Origin: DASVLX01 sp036384655 | GTDB lineage: Bacteria; Actinomycetota; Actinomycetes; Mycobacteriales; Pseudonocardiaceae | Direction: 5' to 3' | NCBI GenBank assembly: GCA_036384655.1 | Contig: DASVLX010000210.1 | Span: forward strand, 1 to 29,644 | DNA: 29,644 bases | Shown: in pieces, positions 1 through 8,922 of the stretch | Numbering within the stretch: position 1 is the first letter of the stretch | How the letters are laid out: each line of letters starts with the position of its first letter | The notes under the pieces: generated by a model | The model's input: the letters and a program-made list of their open reading frames with translations, nothing else | Database searches by the model: none | Told to the model about the DNA's origin: nothing | Translations under genes and position numbers: made by a program

Positions 1-2
1 GT

Positions 3-3000
3 TTGCTGGAGTTTCTCGCCGACAACTCCCGGGACGCCTCCACCGGAGAGATCCGGTTCCCGCTGGGCGCGCTGCTGCGTGACAACAAGGTGCCTGACGT
101 CTTCATCGGCGGCCACCTGCGGAAGGACGAGGCCGAATACCTCGGTGTCCGGACAGACGAGCAACTCGGCGGCAAGTTTGGCGCCGCCCACGAAGGCACC
201 GTCGACTTCACCAAGAGCAAGGCCTCGGCGTATGGGGCCATGGCCAGGGCCTACAACGACCACGTTTATCCCAAAAACGAGTTCTCGTACAAGTCGGACA
301 AGGCTCGTTCGCAGCAGGTCGCGTTCGAGGTGGGCTACGAGCGTTCGTTCGACAGCACCCAACCGGTACATGGATTCCGCTATCCGGCCGAGTTCCAGGC
401 GAGTTTTGGGCGGAGCTGGTCGCGGCGATCCGGCGAAATATCGGACTTCGACTCGCCGAAGTGGACTCCGTCCGTCAACGTGTCCGCGCCGGAACTCCGG
501 CATGACTCCGGCGATGCGGGCCATCCGCCCACGCCCGGCACCGACACGCCAACCAACAAGGCCGCCGACAAACCCACCGACGGTGCAACGACCGATGATC
601 GGCGTGACGGCGTCTGGCATCAGGGCGAACCGCCCGAGGCGGAGCCGATCCCGCTGCCGGCGGACAGCGTGCCGACGGCCATGAAGCTGGCACCGGATCT
701 GGTCACGACCATGGCCCGGGCGCTGGGCGGCGCGGGGCCGCGACGGTGGAAACCGTGGCAGCAGGTGTTGAGGCCGCTCATCGGTGATACCCCGCCGGAG
801 TTCGATGAGCACGTCAGCGGCATGCTGCGCCCGGCGGATCCGGCGAAACTGGACGAGGCAAACCCGGCGGTCACCGCGTTGGAAGCCTTCGGCGGCCGGC
901 AGGCCAGGGAAACCGGCTTCGACCGGGCGGTCCTGCACGAGGACACCACGCCGCCATTGCGGACCCACAACCGTGGCGGGCTGTCCGGCGGCCGGGACCG
1001 CCTCGCGCGTGTCGCCTACTCGACCCGGATCGACAACCCCCGTGTGCTGTCCGGTCTCGTCCAACGTCCGGTCAAGGACGGTTCCTACACGAAAACGACC
1101 CTGGGCGGGGGCAGGCAGGCCAAGCACGGAGTGGAGTTCAACAGCGAGACCATCGCGATCCAGGGCACCACCCTGTACCACTCGGGTCTGGAAGCCATTG
1201 TCAAGCTGGGCTACGACAGCACCAACAGCACGAAATACAAGCGTGGCATCAAGACCACCCTCAACACCGAGCACGACGAAAGTGGCTACCTGCTTGGTGT
1301 CGACGCCACGCACGTGGTGCGGACCTCGAGGCGCGCGTACTGGCGGTTCCCGTTCGGGTTGCGGCACCGGACCCCCGACACCGACCAGACCCGGTGGATC
1401 CGGGTACCCGACAACGAGGTGTGGGTTCCGGCGAGCGAGATCCACCACGTCCCGGGGCTCAGCGGGCCGGACATCGCCAAGTTGACGCCGGACGATCAGC
1501 TGCGATACCACCAGGCGCAGCTGGCGCGCGCCCGAAAGAACAGTTACCGGGCCGCCGGAGAGGACTCCGAGCTGCGGCCGCCGGACAACGTGGGTCGCGG
1601 CCGCGGCACGATGGAGTGGTACGACCAGCAGGCCGCCGCGTCCTTGATCCACCAGATGTCGGACACGTTCGCCGAGTGGTCGCGGCAGACCGGGCTGGAC
1701 AACTTCCGCGGGATCCACGAACGGCTGGTGCGGGACGAGTTGGGCCCGATCCTGGTCGGATACCGTGGCAACGCGGTGCTGCGGACCATGCTCAACGGCG
1801 GGCGAGCGATTCTGCTGGACGGCGACAACCGGCAGCAACTCGTCGTGCTGCGGGCGCGGCCGGGGGATGGCAAATACCAGCGGACGGTTCCGGACGAGGC
1901 GACCACCGTCAGCCACGAGACCGCCAACGAGACCAAGGACGGCGACAAGCGCGGCTGGAAGGGCGAGGCGTCGTTCGGCGTGATCCGAGAGCTGGGTGCG
2001 CACGCCAGGCCGCTCGTACGCAGGATGACGGGTCTCCAGTTCGGGTACCACCGGAGTAAGGGCTCCGAAGAAGCGTTGGGAACCAAGGAAACCCTCAAGG
2101 CGAAAACGAGCGGCGACGGAATCCAGTTCATCCACGGCCTGACGGTGGACATGGACGTGTACCCGTACAAGGGACCGGGCTTCTATGGCCGGCTGCTGAG
2201 CAAGATGCTGCCCAGTCAGCTCGCCGGCCTGGCCCCCGATGTCATCGGGGAGCCATGGCATCACGAATTCGCGTTGCCTGGTCGCACCGCCCGATCCACG
2301 GTTCGGCGGGAGGACTGCTTCGGGCCCGACGCGCTTCCCGACAAGCCGATCGAGACCGTGACCGGCTCCATGCGGCAGTGGCAACGTGATCAGCACAAGC
2401 CACTGGGCTTCTCGGACGACGCGAAGATCTTCGTTGATGAGTTCCCCGCACCCGGACTCCACGACCAGCTGGATGACATCATTCGCGGCGAATCCACGAA
2501 CGGTCCGCCGCGGCGCTCGATGAGTCCGCGAGCGGCGAACCGGCTGTTCGCGGACGTCAGCCACCGCGAGGTCCTGCTTCGCGAGGCCATGAAGGAAGGC
2601 GGGCACGTCACCGACCTGCTCGAAGGTCCGGTGCGTCGGGTGAAGATCACCGCGGATCTCCAGCACCGCGAGTTGCTTCGCGTTGAGCCAGGTTCGCGAA
2701 CCCGGCAGGGCACCAAGACCGAGAAGCTGAAGCTGAACTCGGAGAACAAGACCGAATTCGGATTCGGCGACTACACTGAGTTCCGGGCACCGACCATCGC
2801 CGACGAGGGAAACCGCCCGGTGATCGGGAAGCCGTCCGGGAAACACAAAATCTATTCGCAGACCGACAAGGCTGAGAACGAGGTCTCGCGCGAGACGAAG
2901 TCGGAAACAACGGGCGACGGGGAAACCTTCTACCGGGTGCGGGTGACGCCGCGGTGGCACGTTGTCGAGGCCGGCCGTCCGGAAAGATCGCCGGGCCTGC

Positions 3001-3956
3001 CGCGGAAGGTGCTGCGGACGGGTGAGTGGCTCTTGTCAGCCAGCGGTCGGCGCGACTTTCCGGCCTTCTGGCGCAAGGTTGTGGGTGCGGACCAGTGGCT
3101 GATGTTCGCGTCCGCCGACCGGGAACGGGATCTTCCGGATTTCCTGCGCGGAACCCTGGACACGGGGGACGACGGCCGGCCGGACGAGTCGATCGAGTTG
3201 GTGGTGGACCAGCGTGGACTCGACGAGCTCGGCCTGCACGCCCCGGAAAAGGCCGACACACCGGAAAAGGCCACTGTCGAGGACGAGGCCGTGGTCGAGG
3301 AAGGTCCGCTGCGGGACTGGCTGGCGTACCGCCGTTGGTTGGACTCCGAGGATATGCCGAGCCGTTGGTCGGACTCCGACGAGGATTCGGTGGATGGCAC
3401 CGACGAGTCCCGGTCCCTCGCTCCGGACGAGTTCCCGGACAAGGGAAAGGCCCCTGATAGGGGAAATAGCCCACGCAGGGTAAAGAATCCCTTCACCGGA
3501 AAGGTCCCCGTCAAGGGCGATCCGTCTCGGGATTGGCTGGCGTACAGCCGCTGGCTGAACTCCCATGAGAAGCCTGCCGAAGAGGGCGGCAAGCTGTGGG
3601 CGGTGGTCGATTCCGACGGCGAGGTGACGGGCGTCGAACAGCTTGACGGGCCCTTCATGAGCGGCGCGCTTCCGCCGGAGTCGGACAGGGGATCGATGGA
3701 TGGCGCGGACGAGGCGATCGCCGGGCCGTCCACGACCGGCGCGCCGCGGCGGGACTCCGATCAGGGTTCGGCGAATGGCGCGGACCGCTCCGCGTGGCGG
3801 CTGAATCCGGATCTTGGTGATGACTTCGGCGAGATGTGGGCGAGGACCGATTTCGGTGGCGCGGCCGAGACCGACGCGAGCGGCGCGCCGCAACCGGTCG
3901 AGCACGAGCGTGCGGACGAGACGAATCCCGTCGATAGGGCCATCGGGCGCCCGTGA
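3..3956 (+). CDS. C-terminal part of a giant T7SS-associated protein (5' end outside window)
   Basis: The frame is open from the first bases of the window, so at least 1317 residues of a larger protein are present; the first codon seen is not a credible start. I recognise no enzymatic domain. Residues about 90-170, 330-460, 630-760 and 900-1010 look like repeated beta-rich stretches with alternating charged and hydrophobic residues. Residues 165-230 form a Pro/Thr/Asp-rich linker. The last 250 residues are low complexity and acidic, with two copies of a RDWLAYxRWL(D/N)S motif and three Ser-Asp-x-x-Ser-x-(D/N)-Gly-(A/T)-Asp motifs. Very long proteins of this type sit beside ESX/type VII genes in actinomycetes and are often annotated as WXG100-like giant proteins. 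The neighbours (papain-fold protein, SseB-like T7SS protein, secreted transglycosylase) fit that. Assignment to a T7SS effector or surface protein is inference from context, because the N-terminus that would decide it is missing. Confidence 0.6.
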   Translation: MLEFLADNSRDASTGEIRFPLGALLRDNKVPDVFIGGHLRKDEAEYLGVRTDEQLGGKFGAAHEGTVDFTKSKASAYGAMARAYNDHVYPKNEFSYKSDKARSQQVAFEVGYERSFDSTQPVHGFRYPAEFQASFGRSWSRRSGEISDFDSPKWTPSVNVSAPELRHDSGDAGHPPTPGTDTPTNKAADKPTDGATTDDRRDGVWHQGEPPEAEPIPLPADSVPTAMKLAPDLVTTMARALGGAGPRRWKPWQQVLRPLIGDTPPEFDEHVSGMLRPADPAKLDEANPAVTALEAFGGRQARETGFDRAVLHEDTTPPLRTHNRGGLSGGRDRLARVAYSTRIDNPRVLSGLVQRPVKDGSYTKTTLGGGRQAKHGVEFNSETIAIQGTTLYHSGLEAIVKLGYDSTNSTKYKRGIKTTLNTEHDESGYLLGVDATHVVRTSRRAYWRFPFGLRHRTPDTDQTRWIRVPDNEVWVPASEIHHVPGLSGPDIAKLTPDDQLRYHQAQLARARKNSYRAAGEDSELRPPDNVGRGRGTMEWYDQQAAASLIHQMSDTFAEWSRQTGLDNFRGIHERLVRDELGPILVGYRGNAVLRTMLNGGRAILLDGDNRQQLVVLRARPGDGKYQRTVPDEATTVSHETANETKDGDKRGWKGEASFGVIRELGAHARPLVRRMTGLQFGYHRSKGSEEALGTKETLKAKTSGDGIQFIHGLTVDMDVYPYKGPGFYGRLLSKMLPSQLAGLAPDVIGEPWHHEFALPGRTARSTVRREDCFGPDALPDKPIETVTGSMRQWQRDQHKPLGFSDDAKIFVDEFPAPGLHDQLDDIIRGESTNGPPRRSMSPRAANRLFADVSHREVLLREAMKEGGHVTDLLEGPVRRVKITADLQHRELLRVEPGSRTRQGTKTEKLKLNSENKTEFGFGDYTEFRAPTIADEGNRPVIGKPSGKHKIYSQTDKAENEVSRETKSETTGDGETFYRVRVTPRWHVVEAGRPERSPGLPRKVLRTGEWLLSASGRRDFPAFWRKVVGADQWLMFASADRERDLPDFLRGTLDTGDDGRPDESIELVVDQRGLDELGLHAPEKADTPEKATVEDEAVVEEGPLRDWLAYRRWLDSEDMPSRWSDSDEDSVDGTDESRSLAPDEFPDKGKAPDRGNSPRRVKNPFTGKVPVKGDPSRDWLAYSRWLNSHEKPAEEGGKLWAVVDSDGEVTGVEQLDGPFMSGALPPESDRGSMDGADEAIAGPSTTGAPRRDSDQGSANGADRSAWRLNPDLGDDFGEMWARTDFGGAAETDASGAPQPVEHERADETNPVDRAIGRP
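3312..3563 (+). repeat. Two diverged 36-nt coding repeats (RDWLAYxRWL)
   Basis: Positions 3312-3347 and 3528-3563 encode near-identical 12-residue segments (RDWLAYRRWLDS and RDWLAYSRWLNS) in the same frame. Each is preceded by a lysine/proline-rich stretch and followed by acidic residues. This suggests internal duplication in the tail of the giant protein. Confidence 0.75.
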
Positions 3957-4031
3957 GGGAAATCCCGACCGTTGAGGGTGAGCACGGAGTCGTCCTGCCC
4001 GCGGGTGGCATGGCGCTGGAAGAGTTCACCC

Positions 4032-4055
4032 GGTCGGCCCGGAGCGGGCCGGACC
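4032..4055 (+). terminator. GC-rich hairpin between the giant gene and the papain-fold gene
   Basis: GGCCCG and CGGGCC (4036-4041 and 4045-4050) are perfect arms around a 3-nt loop. Outer GGTC/GACC pairing is offset by one bulged base. No T-run follows. It lies in the 128-bp gap after the giant gene and just before the Shine-Dalgarno sequence of the next gene, so it may be an attenuator or mRNA-stability element rather than a terminator. Confidence 0.25.
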
Positions 4056-4084
4056 ACAGGAGCGGAAGCGGGTGAAGGGACAGA

Positions 4085-5386
4085 ATGCCCGAGGAGGCCG
4101 GCCGGCGCGCGCGGGAGTGGCTGGACCGCGTCTACGGAGACCTGGTGACTCTCACCGACACCGAGCCGCTCGCCGAGGGTCAGCTGATGTGGTTGTTCGG
4201 TTGTCGTTACGCGAACGACGCGGCGGAACCGATGCTGGCCGCGACGCTCGCCGTCCCCAAGGACGGTGCCAGCCCCTTTCCGCTGGCCAACTTCGATCCG
4301 TTCGACGAGGAGCTCAACGCCTCGCGCCCGCTCGGACTCGGCGACGAGCCGTGGCGCTGGCGCCTGAACGCGCGCAACTGCGTCGTCGCGGCGGACGCGA
4401 CGGTCAGTCAGCGCCCGGCGTCGGCGCTTCCGTGGCAGCCCAGCGATGAGGCGCCCGGCTGGTGGGACCGGTTGCTGGCCAACCACTTTCCCGGCTCCGA
4501 GGTTGCCACCTGCGCGTCGTGGTCGGAGGTTCTCTCGGCGGTCGAGGACAGTGATCCGGGGACCCGTGGCGTGGTGTGGCTGCGCCGGCAGGTCGGCGGG
4601 CGGCCCGTCACGGGTCATCTGCTCTATGTGGACCGCGACATCGATGGCCAGGTGGTCGTTCTCGATCCTCAGCGGGGCTCGCTGGCCGAGGTGAACGACG
4701 CCGAGGTCGCCGACCTGGTGCTGGCCCGCTTCTCCCGCCCGGCCGCCTCCGTCGACGACGTGATCGTCCCACCCTGGGAGGTACCGGCTCCGGAACTGTC
4801 CGCGGCGGTCGGCAAGGCCACCACCTGGCTCGAACAGGCATACGACGACGACGTGGTGCTGGTCGACCCGGACCCGGCGGACGAGAGCCAGCGTGGCTGG
4901 CTGTTCGCCTGCACCACCAGGCGGTTCCAGGAGTCCGGCGACTGGCGCGACCAGATGCTGGACGCCGGCCTGGTGGTGCCGAAGGCGGCTGGCGAGGAGC
5001 CATTCCTGCTGCCCAACAGCGACCCATGGGCCTGGTTCGCACGCTGGGACGCCGGTGAAACCGGATTGCCCGAACCGCCCAGCCCCGGTCCGGCGACGTG
5101 GTACGCGTTGCTGGTCCAGGAGCTCGGTTGCCAGATGCGGAGCACCACCGCCCACGAGCACTGGGGCGGGGCGCTGCGGGAGCTGAAGGACTTTCCCGCC
5201 GACACACAGGCGATGGTGTGGGTGCGCCGCAAGGACCGGCGGGGACGGGAGTCGGTGGGCAACCTCCTGGTGGCGGAGGTCCTGCCGGATGGCCTACGAC
5301 TCATCGACCCGATGGCCGACTATGGCCAACCCAGGATGGACCAGGACGTATCGGGCCTGCATGTGCTGCGCTACGAACGCGAATGA
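4085..5386 (+). CDS. Duplicated YrhB-like plus papain-fold (toxin/deamidase-type) protein
   Basis: This 433-residue protein is two tandem copies of one module. Each copy starts with a YrhB-like (Imm35-type) segment (residues about 5-70 and 240-310, with a WLFxC core) followed by a papain-like fold. Copy 1 keeps a plausible catalytic set: Cys99 in ARNCVVAA, His178 in VTGHLLYVD and Asp194 in VVLDPQRG, the pattern of the papain-fold toxin/glutamine deamidase family found in polymorphic toxins. Copy 2 lacks the whole Cys-bearing segment and has Asn393 where His is expected, but keeps Asp408. No signal peptide is present, which suits a cytosolic or T7SS-exported protein. ATG at 4085 is chosen because GAAGGGA lies 5 nt upstream. 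Family assignments are by motif recognition; whether it is toxin, immunity protein or chaperone is not decided by the sequence. Confidence 0.65.
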   Translation: MPEEAGRRAREWLDRVYGDLVTLTDTEPLAEGQLMWLFGCRYANDAAEPMLAATLAVPKDGASPFPLANFDPFDEELNASRPLGLGDEPWRWRLNARNCVVAADATVSQRPASALPWQPSDEAPGWWDRLLANHFPGSEVATCASWSEVLSAVEDSDPGTRGVVWLRRQVGGRPVTGHLLYVDRDIDGQVVVLDPQRGSLAEVNDAEVADLVLARFSRPAASVDDVIVPPWEVPAPELSAAVGKATTWLEQAYDDDVVLVDPDPADESQRGWLFACTTRRFQESGDWRDQMLDAGLVVPKAAGEEPFLLPNSDPWAWFARWDAGETGLPEPPSPGPATWYALLVQELGCQMRSTTAHEHWGGALRELKDFPADTQAMVWVRRKDRRGRESVGNLLVAEVLPDGLRLIDPMADYGQPRMDQDVSGLHVLRYERE

Positions 5387-5476
5387 AGCTCCACTATGTA
5401 CGGATCTGGCCGGGCCGGCATCTCGCCCCGGGACATGTAGTGGTACGACGCTGGAACAAGGAAGCAGGAGCCCACG

Positions 5477-6226
5477 ATGGCTGACAACGCCACCGAGCGA
5501 GCGCAAGCCGACGAAGCCGGCCAGGACGGCGGCCCTGAGGACGTCACCGCGGAAGAGATCAACGGGGAGTGGGTGTTCCTGATCGATCCCGCGTGGCGGC
5601 CGGAGAAGGAGGACGACGAGCCGCCCGCGTCCGCCGTGGTGGGTGGCTGGTTCGTCAACGAGGAGGGCACGCCGGGATACTTCCGCCCCAACCCGGCGTA
5701 CGAGCCGTCCTCGCCGGACCTGCCGACCGATCCGGTGGATGCCGTCCTGCAGCTCGTCGTGCGCGGAGAGGCGACGGGCGAGGAGGTGCTGGAGGCGACC
5801 CAGGACGTCATCTTCAGCGTCGCGGTGGACGAGGAAGGCGTCGCCGTGGTGGCCCCGGCGCCGGATGACGTGCCGTCGGTGCTGGTGACGACGGCGCCGA
5901 GGCATCGCGAGCGGGTCACGACGCCCGGCTGGATGGAGGTCACCATCGCGGAGCTGGCCGGCGCGCTGCCCGACGAGGGAGTCGACATTCTCCTGAACCC
6001 GGGCGGGCCCGCGTCGATGCGAGTCCTCGCCGCCGTGGTCAAGGAGTACGTCGCTCAAGCCGATGAGTCGGGCGCCGAGAACGCCGGCGCCGAAGTGCCC
6101 GCTGAGCCAGCGGATCCGGCCGCCGGCGCTGTCAACGTCGTCAGCGAGGCACCCACCGCGACCGCGCGGCGGAAGGCAGATGCGGCGGCGGCGGAAGCGC
6201 CAGCGGCCGTCGCGGCGACCCCGTGA
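5477..6226 (+). CDS. Type VII secretion system-associated protein, SseB-like
   Basis: This is a 249-residue acidic protein with no signal peptide or membrane segment. Residues about 30-60 carry WVFLIDPAWRP and a VGGWFVNEEG turn. Residues 75-190 resemble the repeat-like SseB fold, ending in a DILLNPGGPASMRVLAAVV segment typical of proteins annotated as type VII secretion-associated in actinomycetes. Residues 198-249 are a low-complexity Ala/Glu/Pro tail. The ATG at 5477 follows GCAGGAG by 5 nt. It lies 90 bp after the papain-fold gene and precedes the secreted transglycosylase, so it is likely part of the same unit. The molecular role is unknown; involvement in ESX export is inferred from family annotation and context. 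Confidence 0.6.
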   Translation: MADNATERAQADEAGQDGGPEDVTAEEINGEWVFLIDPAWRPEKEDDEPPASAVVGGWFVNEEGTPGYFRPNPAYEPSSPDLPTDPVDAVLQLVVRGEATGEEVLEATQDVIFSVAVDEEGVAVVAPAPDDVPSVLVTTAPRHRERVTTPGWMEVTIAELAGALPDEGVDILLNPGGPASMRVLAAVVKEYVAQADESGAENAGAEVPAEPADPAAGAVNVVSEAPTATARRKADAAAAEAPAAVAATP

Positions 6227-6399
6227 GATCGGTCGCCGGGCTCGATGGGTTGGCGAGGGATATCCCCGGTCTTCGCCGGTGCGACGGGAATGCCGTCGCC
6301 CGGTGCGGCGTGTCGACTAGATTTCCCTTGCCGCGACCCAGGTTTGCGGGACGTGGCTCAGACCAGTCCATTCCCGAATAACTGGTGGGGACAACGCGA

Positions 6400-7623
6400 A
6401 TGTCCGGTTCTTCCAACACCACGTCGTTCGACGCCGATTCCGTGCAGCGGGCCGCCCAGCAGATCGGCCAGCTCATGGACGACATGTCGGCGTTCGAAGC
6501 CCTCTCCGGCCAGAACCTGAACGCGGGAGCCTTCGAGTCCGCGGCCTGGCTGCAGCAGATCATCCAGAACCGCAAGCAGGCGCTGGTTCAGCACGGGCAG
6601 GACCTCGACGCCGCGTTGCGGGATATCTCGGCCGGCGTGCGGAAAGTGGTCAACGATCTTCAGAACACCGATGGCCAGAACGCGGGCACCGTGCCACAGA
6701 CGGTCGCGGAGGACATGCAGGCCCTGGACGTCCAGTTGGCGCGGGACGCCCCGGAACTTGGTTACGGAGCTGACGGAACGTCGTCCACCGTCAACCCCGA
6801 CCTGTTCGGCACGCCGAGTAGCTCCACGGGCACGGGCACCGCGGCCAATGGCGACGCGACAGCCAATGACGACGCGACAGCGAATGGCGACGCGACAGCG
6901 AATGGCACCGGCGGCCAGACCACCGGCGCCGACGGTCAGACCACGACCGAAGCCACCCAGGGCAACGGCCAGTCGGGTTCGCAGTCCCAGTCCCCGGCGC
7001 TGGCTCCGGGAATGACCCCCTTGCTGGGGACGACCCAGTCGAGGCAGACCGACGAGGAGAACTCGGCTCCGGCGCAACAAGCGGTCGTGCCGGCGAGCAC
7101 GTCCGCCGGGGCCAACGCCCAACCGGCCGGTCAGCCGGCGACCAGCGCACCAGCGGCCGAGTCGGCCAGTCCGGCCGTCGCCGCCACCCCGGCGGCATCG
7201 AGTATCAAGACGGTCGCCGAGCCCACCGTCGACAACGCGGTCACCACCGCCTCCGTGACGCCCAGCGGTGATGTCAACGACTGGATTCAGCAGGCCATCG
7301 GTGTGCTCCAGGCGAACGGGGTGCCGGTCACCAGTGCCGACAGCGGGCTCATCGCGACCATCATCCAGCACGAGTCCAGCGACAACCCCACCGCGGTCAA
7401 CGAATGGGACTCCAACGCCGCGGCCGGTCATCCCAGCATCGGCCTGATGCAGACCATCGACTCGACGTTCAACGCGTACAAGGTCGCCGGCCACGACAAC
7501 ATCGAGAACCCGGTGGACAACATCATCGCCGGCGTCCGCTATGCCCTCGCCCGGTACGGCTCGCTGTCCAACGTGCCGGGCATCCAGAGCCTGTCCCAGG
7601 GCGGCGCCTACGTCGGATACTGA
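6400..7623 (+). CDS. Secreted lytic transglycosylase with WXG-like helical N-terminus
   Basis: This 407-residue protein has three parts. Residues 1-120 are helical and Gln-rich like an ESX/WXG100 hairpin, although no clear WxG turn is present. Residues 125-285 are a Thr/Ala/Gly/Gln-rich linker. Residues 292-407 are a lysozyme-like SLT transglycosylase domain with catalytic Glu325 in IIQHESSDNP, the SIGLMQ segment, the DNIIAGVRYALARYG helix and a terminal YVGY. It should cleave peptidoglycan glycan strands outside the membrane. It has no Sec or Tat signal, so export by type VII secretion is the simplest reading. ATG at 6400 is preferred over an in-frame GTG at 6385 because GGTGGGG lies just upstream of it. 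A 172-bp gap precedes it. Confidence 0.8.
   Translation: MSGSSNTTSFDADSVQRAAQQIGQLMDDMSAFEALSGQNLNAGAFESAAWLQQIIQNRKQALVQHGQDLDAALRDISAGVRKVVNDLQNTDGQNAGTVPQTVAEDMQALDVQLARDAPELGYGADGTSSTVNPDLFGTPSSSTGTGTAANGDATANDDATANGDATANGTGGQTTGADGQTTTEATQGNGQSGSQSQSPALAPGMTPLLGTTQSRQTDEENSAPAQQAVVPASTSAGANAQPAGQPATSAPAAESASPAVAATPAASSIKTVAEPTVDNAVTTASVTPSGDVNDWIQQAIGVLQANGVPVTSADSGLIATIIQHESSDNPTAVNEWDSNAAAGHPSIGLMQTIDSTFNAYKVAGHDNIENPVDNIIAGVRYALARYGSLSNVPGIQSLSQGGAYVGY
6844..6906 (+). repeat. 18-nt tandem repeat in the transglycosylase linker
   Basis: Three 18-nt units encode A-N-(G/D)-D-A-T, and a partial fourth unit follows. The units differ at only one or two bases each, which points to recent slippage expansion of the flexible linker. 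Confidence 0.85.
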
Positions 7624-7640
7624 CGCCAACGCCGTAATCT

Positions 7641-7665
7641 GACCGGCGGTTCGAGACCGCCGGTC
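7641..7665 (+). terminator. Perfect hairpin terminator after the T7SS cluster
   Basis: GACCGGCGGT and ACCGCCGGTC form a 10-bp perfect stem around the 5-nt loop TCGAG, 18 bp past the transglycosylase stop codon. There is no T-run, as is common for actinobacterial intrinsic terminators. Confidence 0.75.
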
Positions 7666-7784
7666 AACGCGAAGTCAAGACCGCTCGCGGCTCCATCAAA
7701 ATCCCGTCAACGCAACCTGGTGTGCTGTTTTCTCGGTGTTGACTACGACGTCCGCGTATCACTGCGTGGAAAGGGTGGACGTCG

Positions 7785-8243
7785 ATGCTGTCCTCATCCG
7801 AGGTGCGCCGGTCGTCGGCCGGGGTGGCGCGGCCGCTGCCGGTGCCGATTGGCTTCGCACTCGCATTCGCCGGGTATTTCGTGATGGTGCTGCCGCTGAC
7901 GGTGGTGCCGGTGTGGCACCCCGTCGGCGCGGCGCTTCTGCTGGTGGTGGCCGTCTCCGTCGGGTGCCGGGTCAGCGTGCCGGTGGCAATGTTGATCGGC
8001 GGAATGGGCTGGCTTTTCTATTCGGGTTTTGTCACGCACACACATGGTCAACTTGGCATCGTGGGCCCCAGCGATGCCGAAGTCGCGGTGCTCTTCGTGG
8101 GCGCGGCGATGATCGCCGCCGGGGCGCGCGTGGCCGTTGTCCGTTTCGGCGCGCGGCGACCGCCGATGACAGCCGCCGCCTCGCTCACCGGGTTGCGGCC
8201 TGGCCGGTCGCGGGTACGTGCGGCGCGCGAGCCCGGCCGCTGA
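7785..8243 (+). CDS. Small integral membrane protein, unknown function
   Basis: This is a 152-residue protein with four probable membrane helices (about 20-38, 45-63, 66-84 and 100-118), a short basic N-terminus and an Arg-rich C-terminal tail (residues 120-152). The pattern resembles the four-helix sensor-type or DUF4118-like membrane modules found alone in actinomycetes, but I cannot assign a family. ATG at 7785 follows AAAGGGTGG by 6 nt. The 119 bp between the upstream terminator and this start contain a TTGACT at 7739-7744 but no convincing -10 at standard spacing. The next gene begins 96 bp downstream. Confidence 0.6.
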   Translation: MLSSSEVRRSSAGVARPLPVPIGFALAFAGYFVMVLPLTVVPVWHPVGAALLLVVAVSVGCRVSVPVAMLIGGMGWLFYSGFVTHTHGQLGIVGPSDAEVAVLFVGAAMIAAGARVAVVRFGARRPPMTAAASLTGLRPGRSRVRAAREPGR

Positions 8244-8339
8244 CCAGCACGTGGACACGGTTGGCGGACTGTCTGCCGATGAAGTAGGAAAAATAACTGA
8301 ACCGATTACTGCTCCATCCTCCGACGAAGGGGGAAGGCG

Positions 8340-8918
8340 ATGTCCGTTCTGTCCGAGGTGTTGTCCGCCAACGCCGCCTATGCCGCCGACTTCGGCGCCA
8401 AATCCGAGCTCGCCCTGCCGCCCGCGCGCGGTTTCGCGATCCTGACCTGTATGGACGCCCGACTCGACCCGGCCAAGTACGCCGGCCTGTCCGAGGGCGA
8501 CGCTCACGTGATCCGCAATGCGGGCGGCCGCGCGAGCGATGACGCGATCCGGTCGCTGGTGATCTCCTACAAGCTGCTGGGCACCAGGGAGTGGTTCGTC
8601 ATCCATCACAGCAACTGCGGGATGGAGTTCTTCACCGACGACGTGATTCGTGGTCTGCTCGCCAACAGCCTGGAAACAGCGGCGCTCGGCGAGAATGGTT
8701 TCCACGATGTCGGCAAGGGCCCGGGCTCGCGGGCCGGCGACTACATCGACTGGCTGACCATCTCCGACCAGACAACCAGCGTCACCGAGGATGTGCGCCG
8801 CATCCGCAGCCATCCGCTGGTCCCGGCGAACATCCCGATCTACGGCTACATCTACGACGTGGCGACCGGCAAACTCGTCGAGGTCTCCGAGGCCACCCGC
8901 GTCGGCGCCGGTCAATAG
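8340..8918 (+). CDS. Beta-class carbonic anhydrase
   Basis: This 192-residue cytosolic zinc enzyme interconverts CO2 and bicarbonate. The beta-class zinc ligands are present: Cys37 with the Asp39/Arg41 dyad in CMDARLDP, and His90 and Cys93 in HHSNCGM. HVIRNAGGRASDDAIRSL (residues 56-73) is the conserved core. The length matches the short actinobacterial and mycobacterial subclass. A Shine-Dalgarno sequence (AAGGGGGAAGG) lies 3-13 nt before ATG 8340. It ends 4 bp before the convergent oxidoreductase gene, so the two transcripts must overlap at their 3' ends. Confidence 0.92.
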   Translation: MSVLSEVLSANAAYAADFGAKSELALPPARGFAILTCMDARLDPAKYAGLSEGDAHVIRNAGGRASDDAIRSLVISYKLLGTREWFVIHHSNCGMEFFTDDVIRGLLANSLETAALGENGFHDVGKGPGSRAGDYIDWLTISDQTTSVTEDVRRIRSHPLVPANIPIYGYIYDVATGKLVEVSEATRVGAGQ

Positions 8919-8922
8919 CGCG

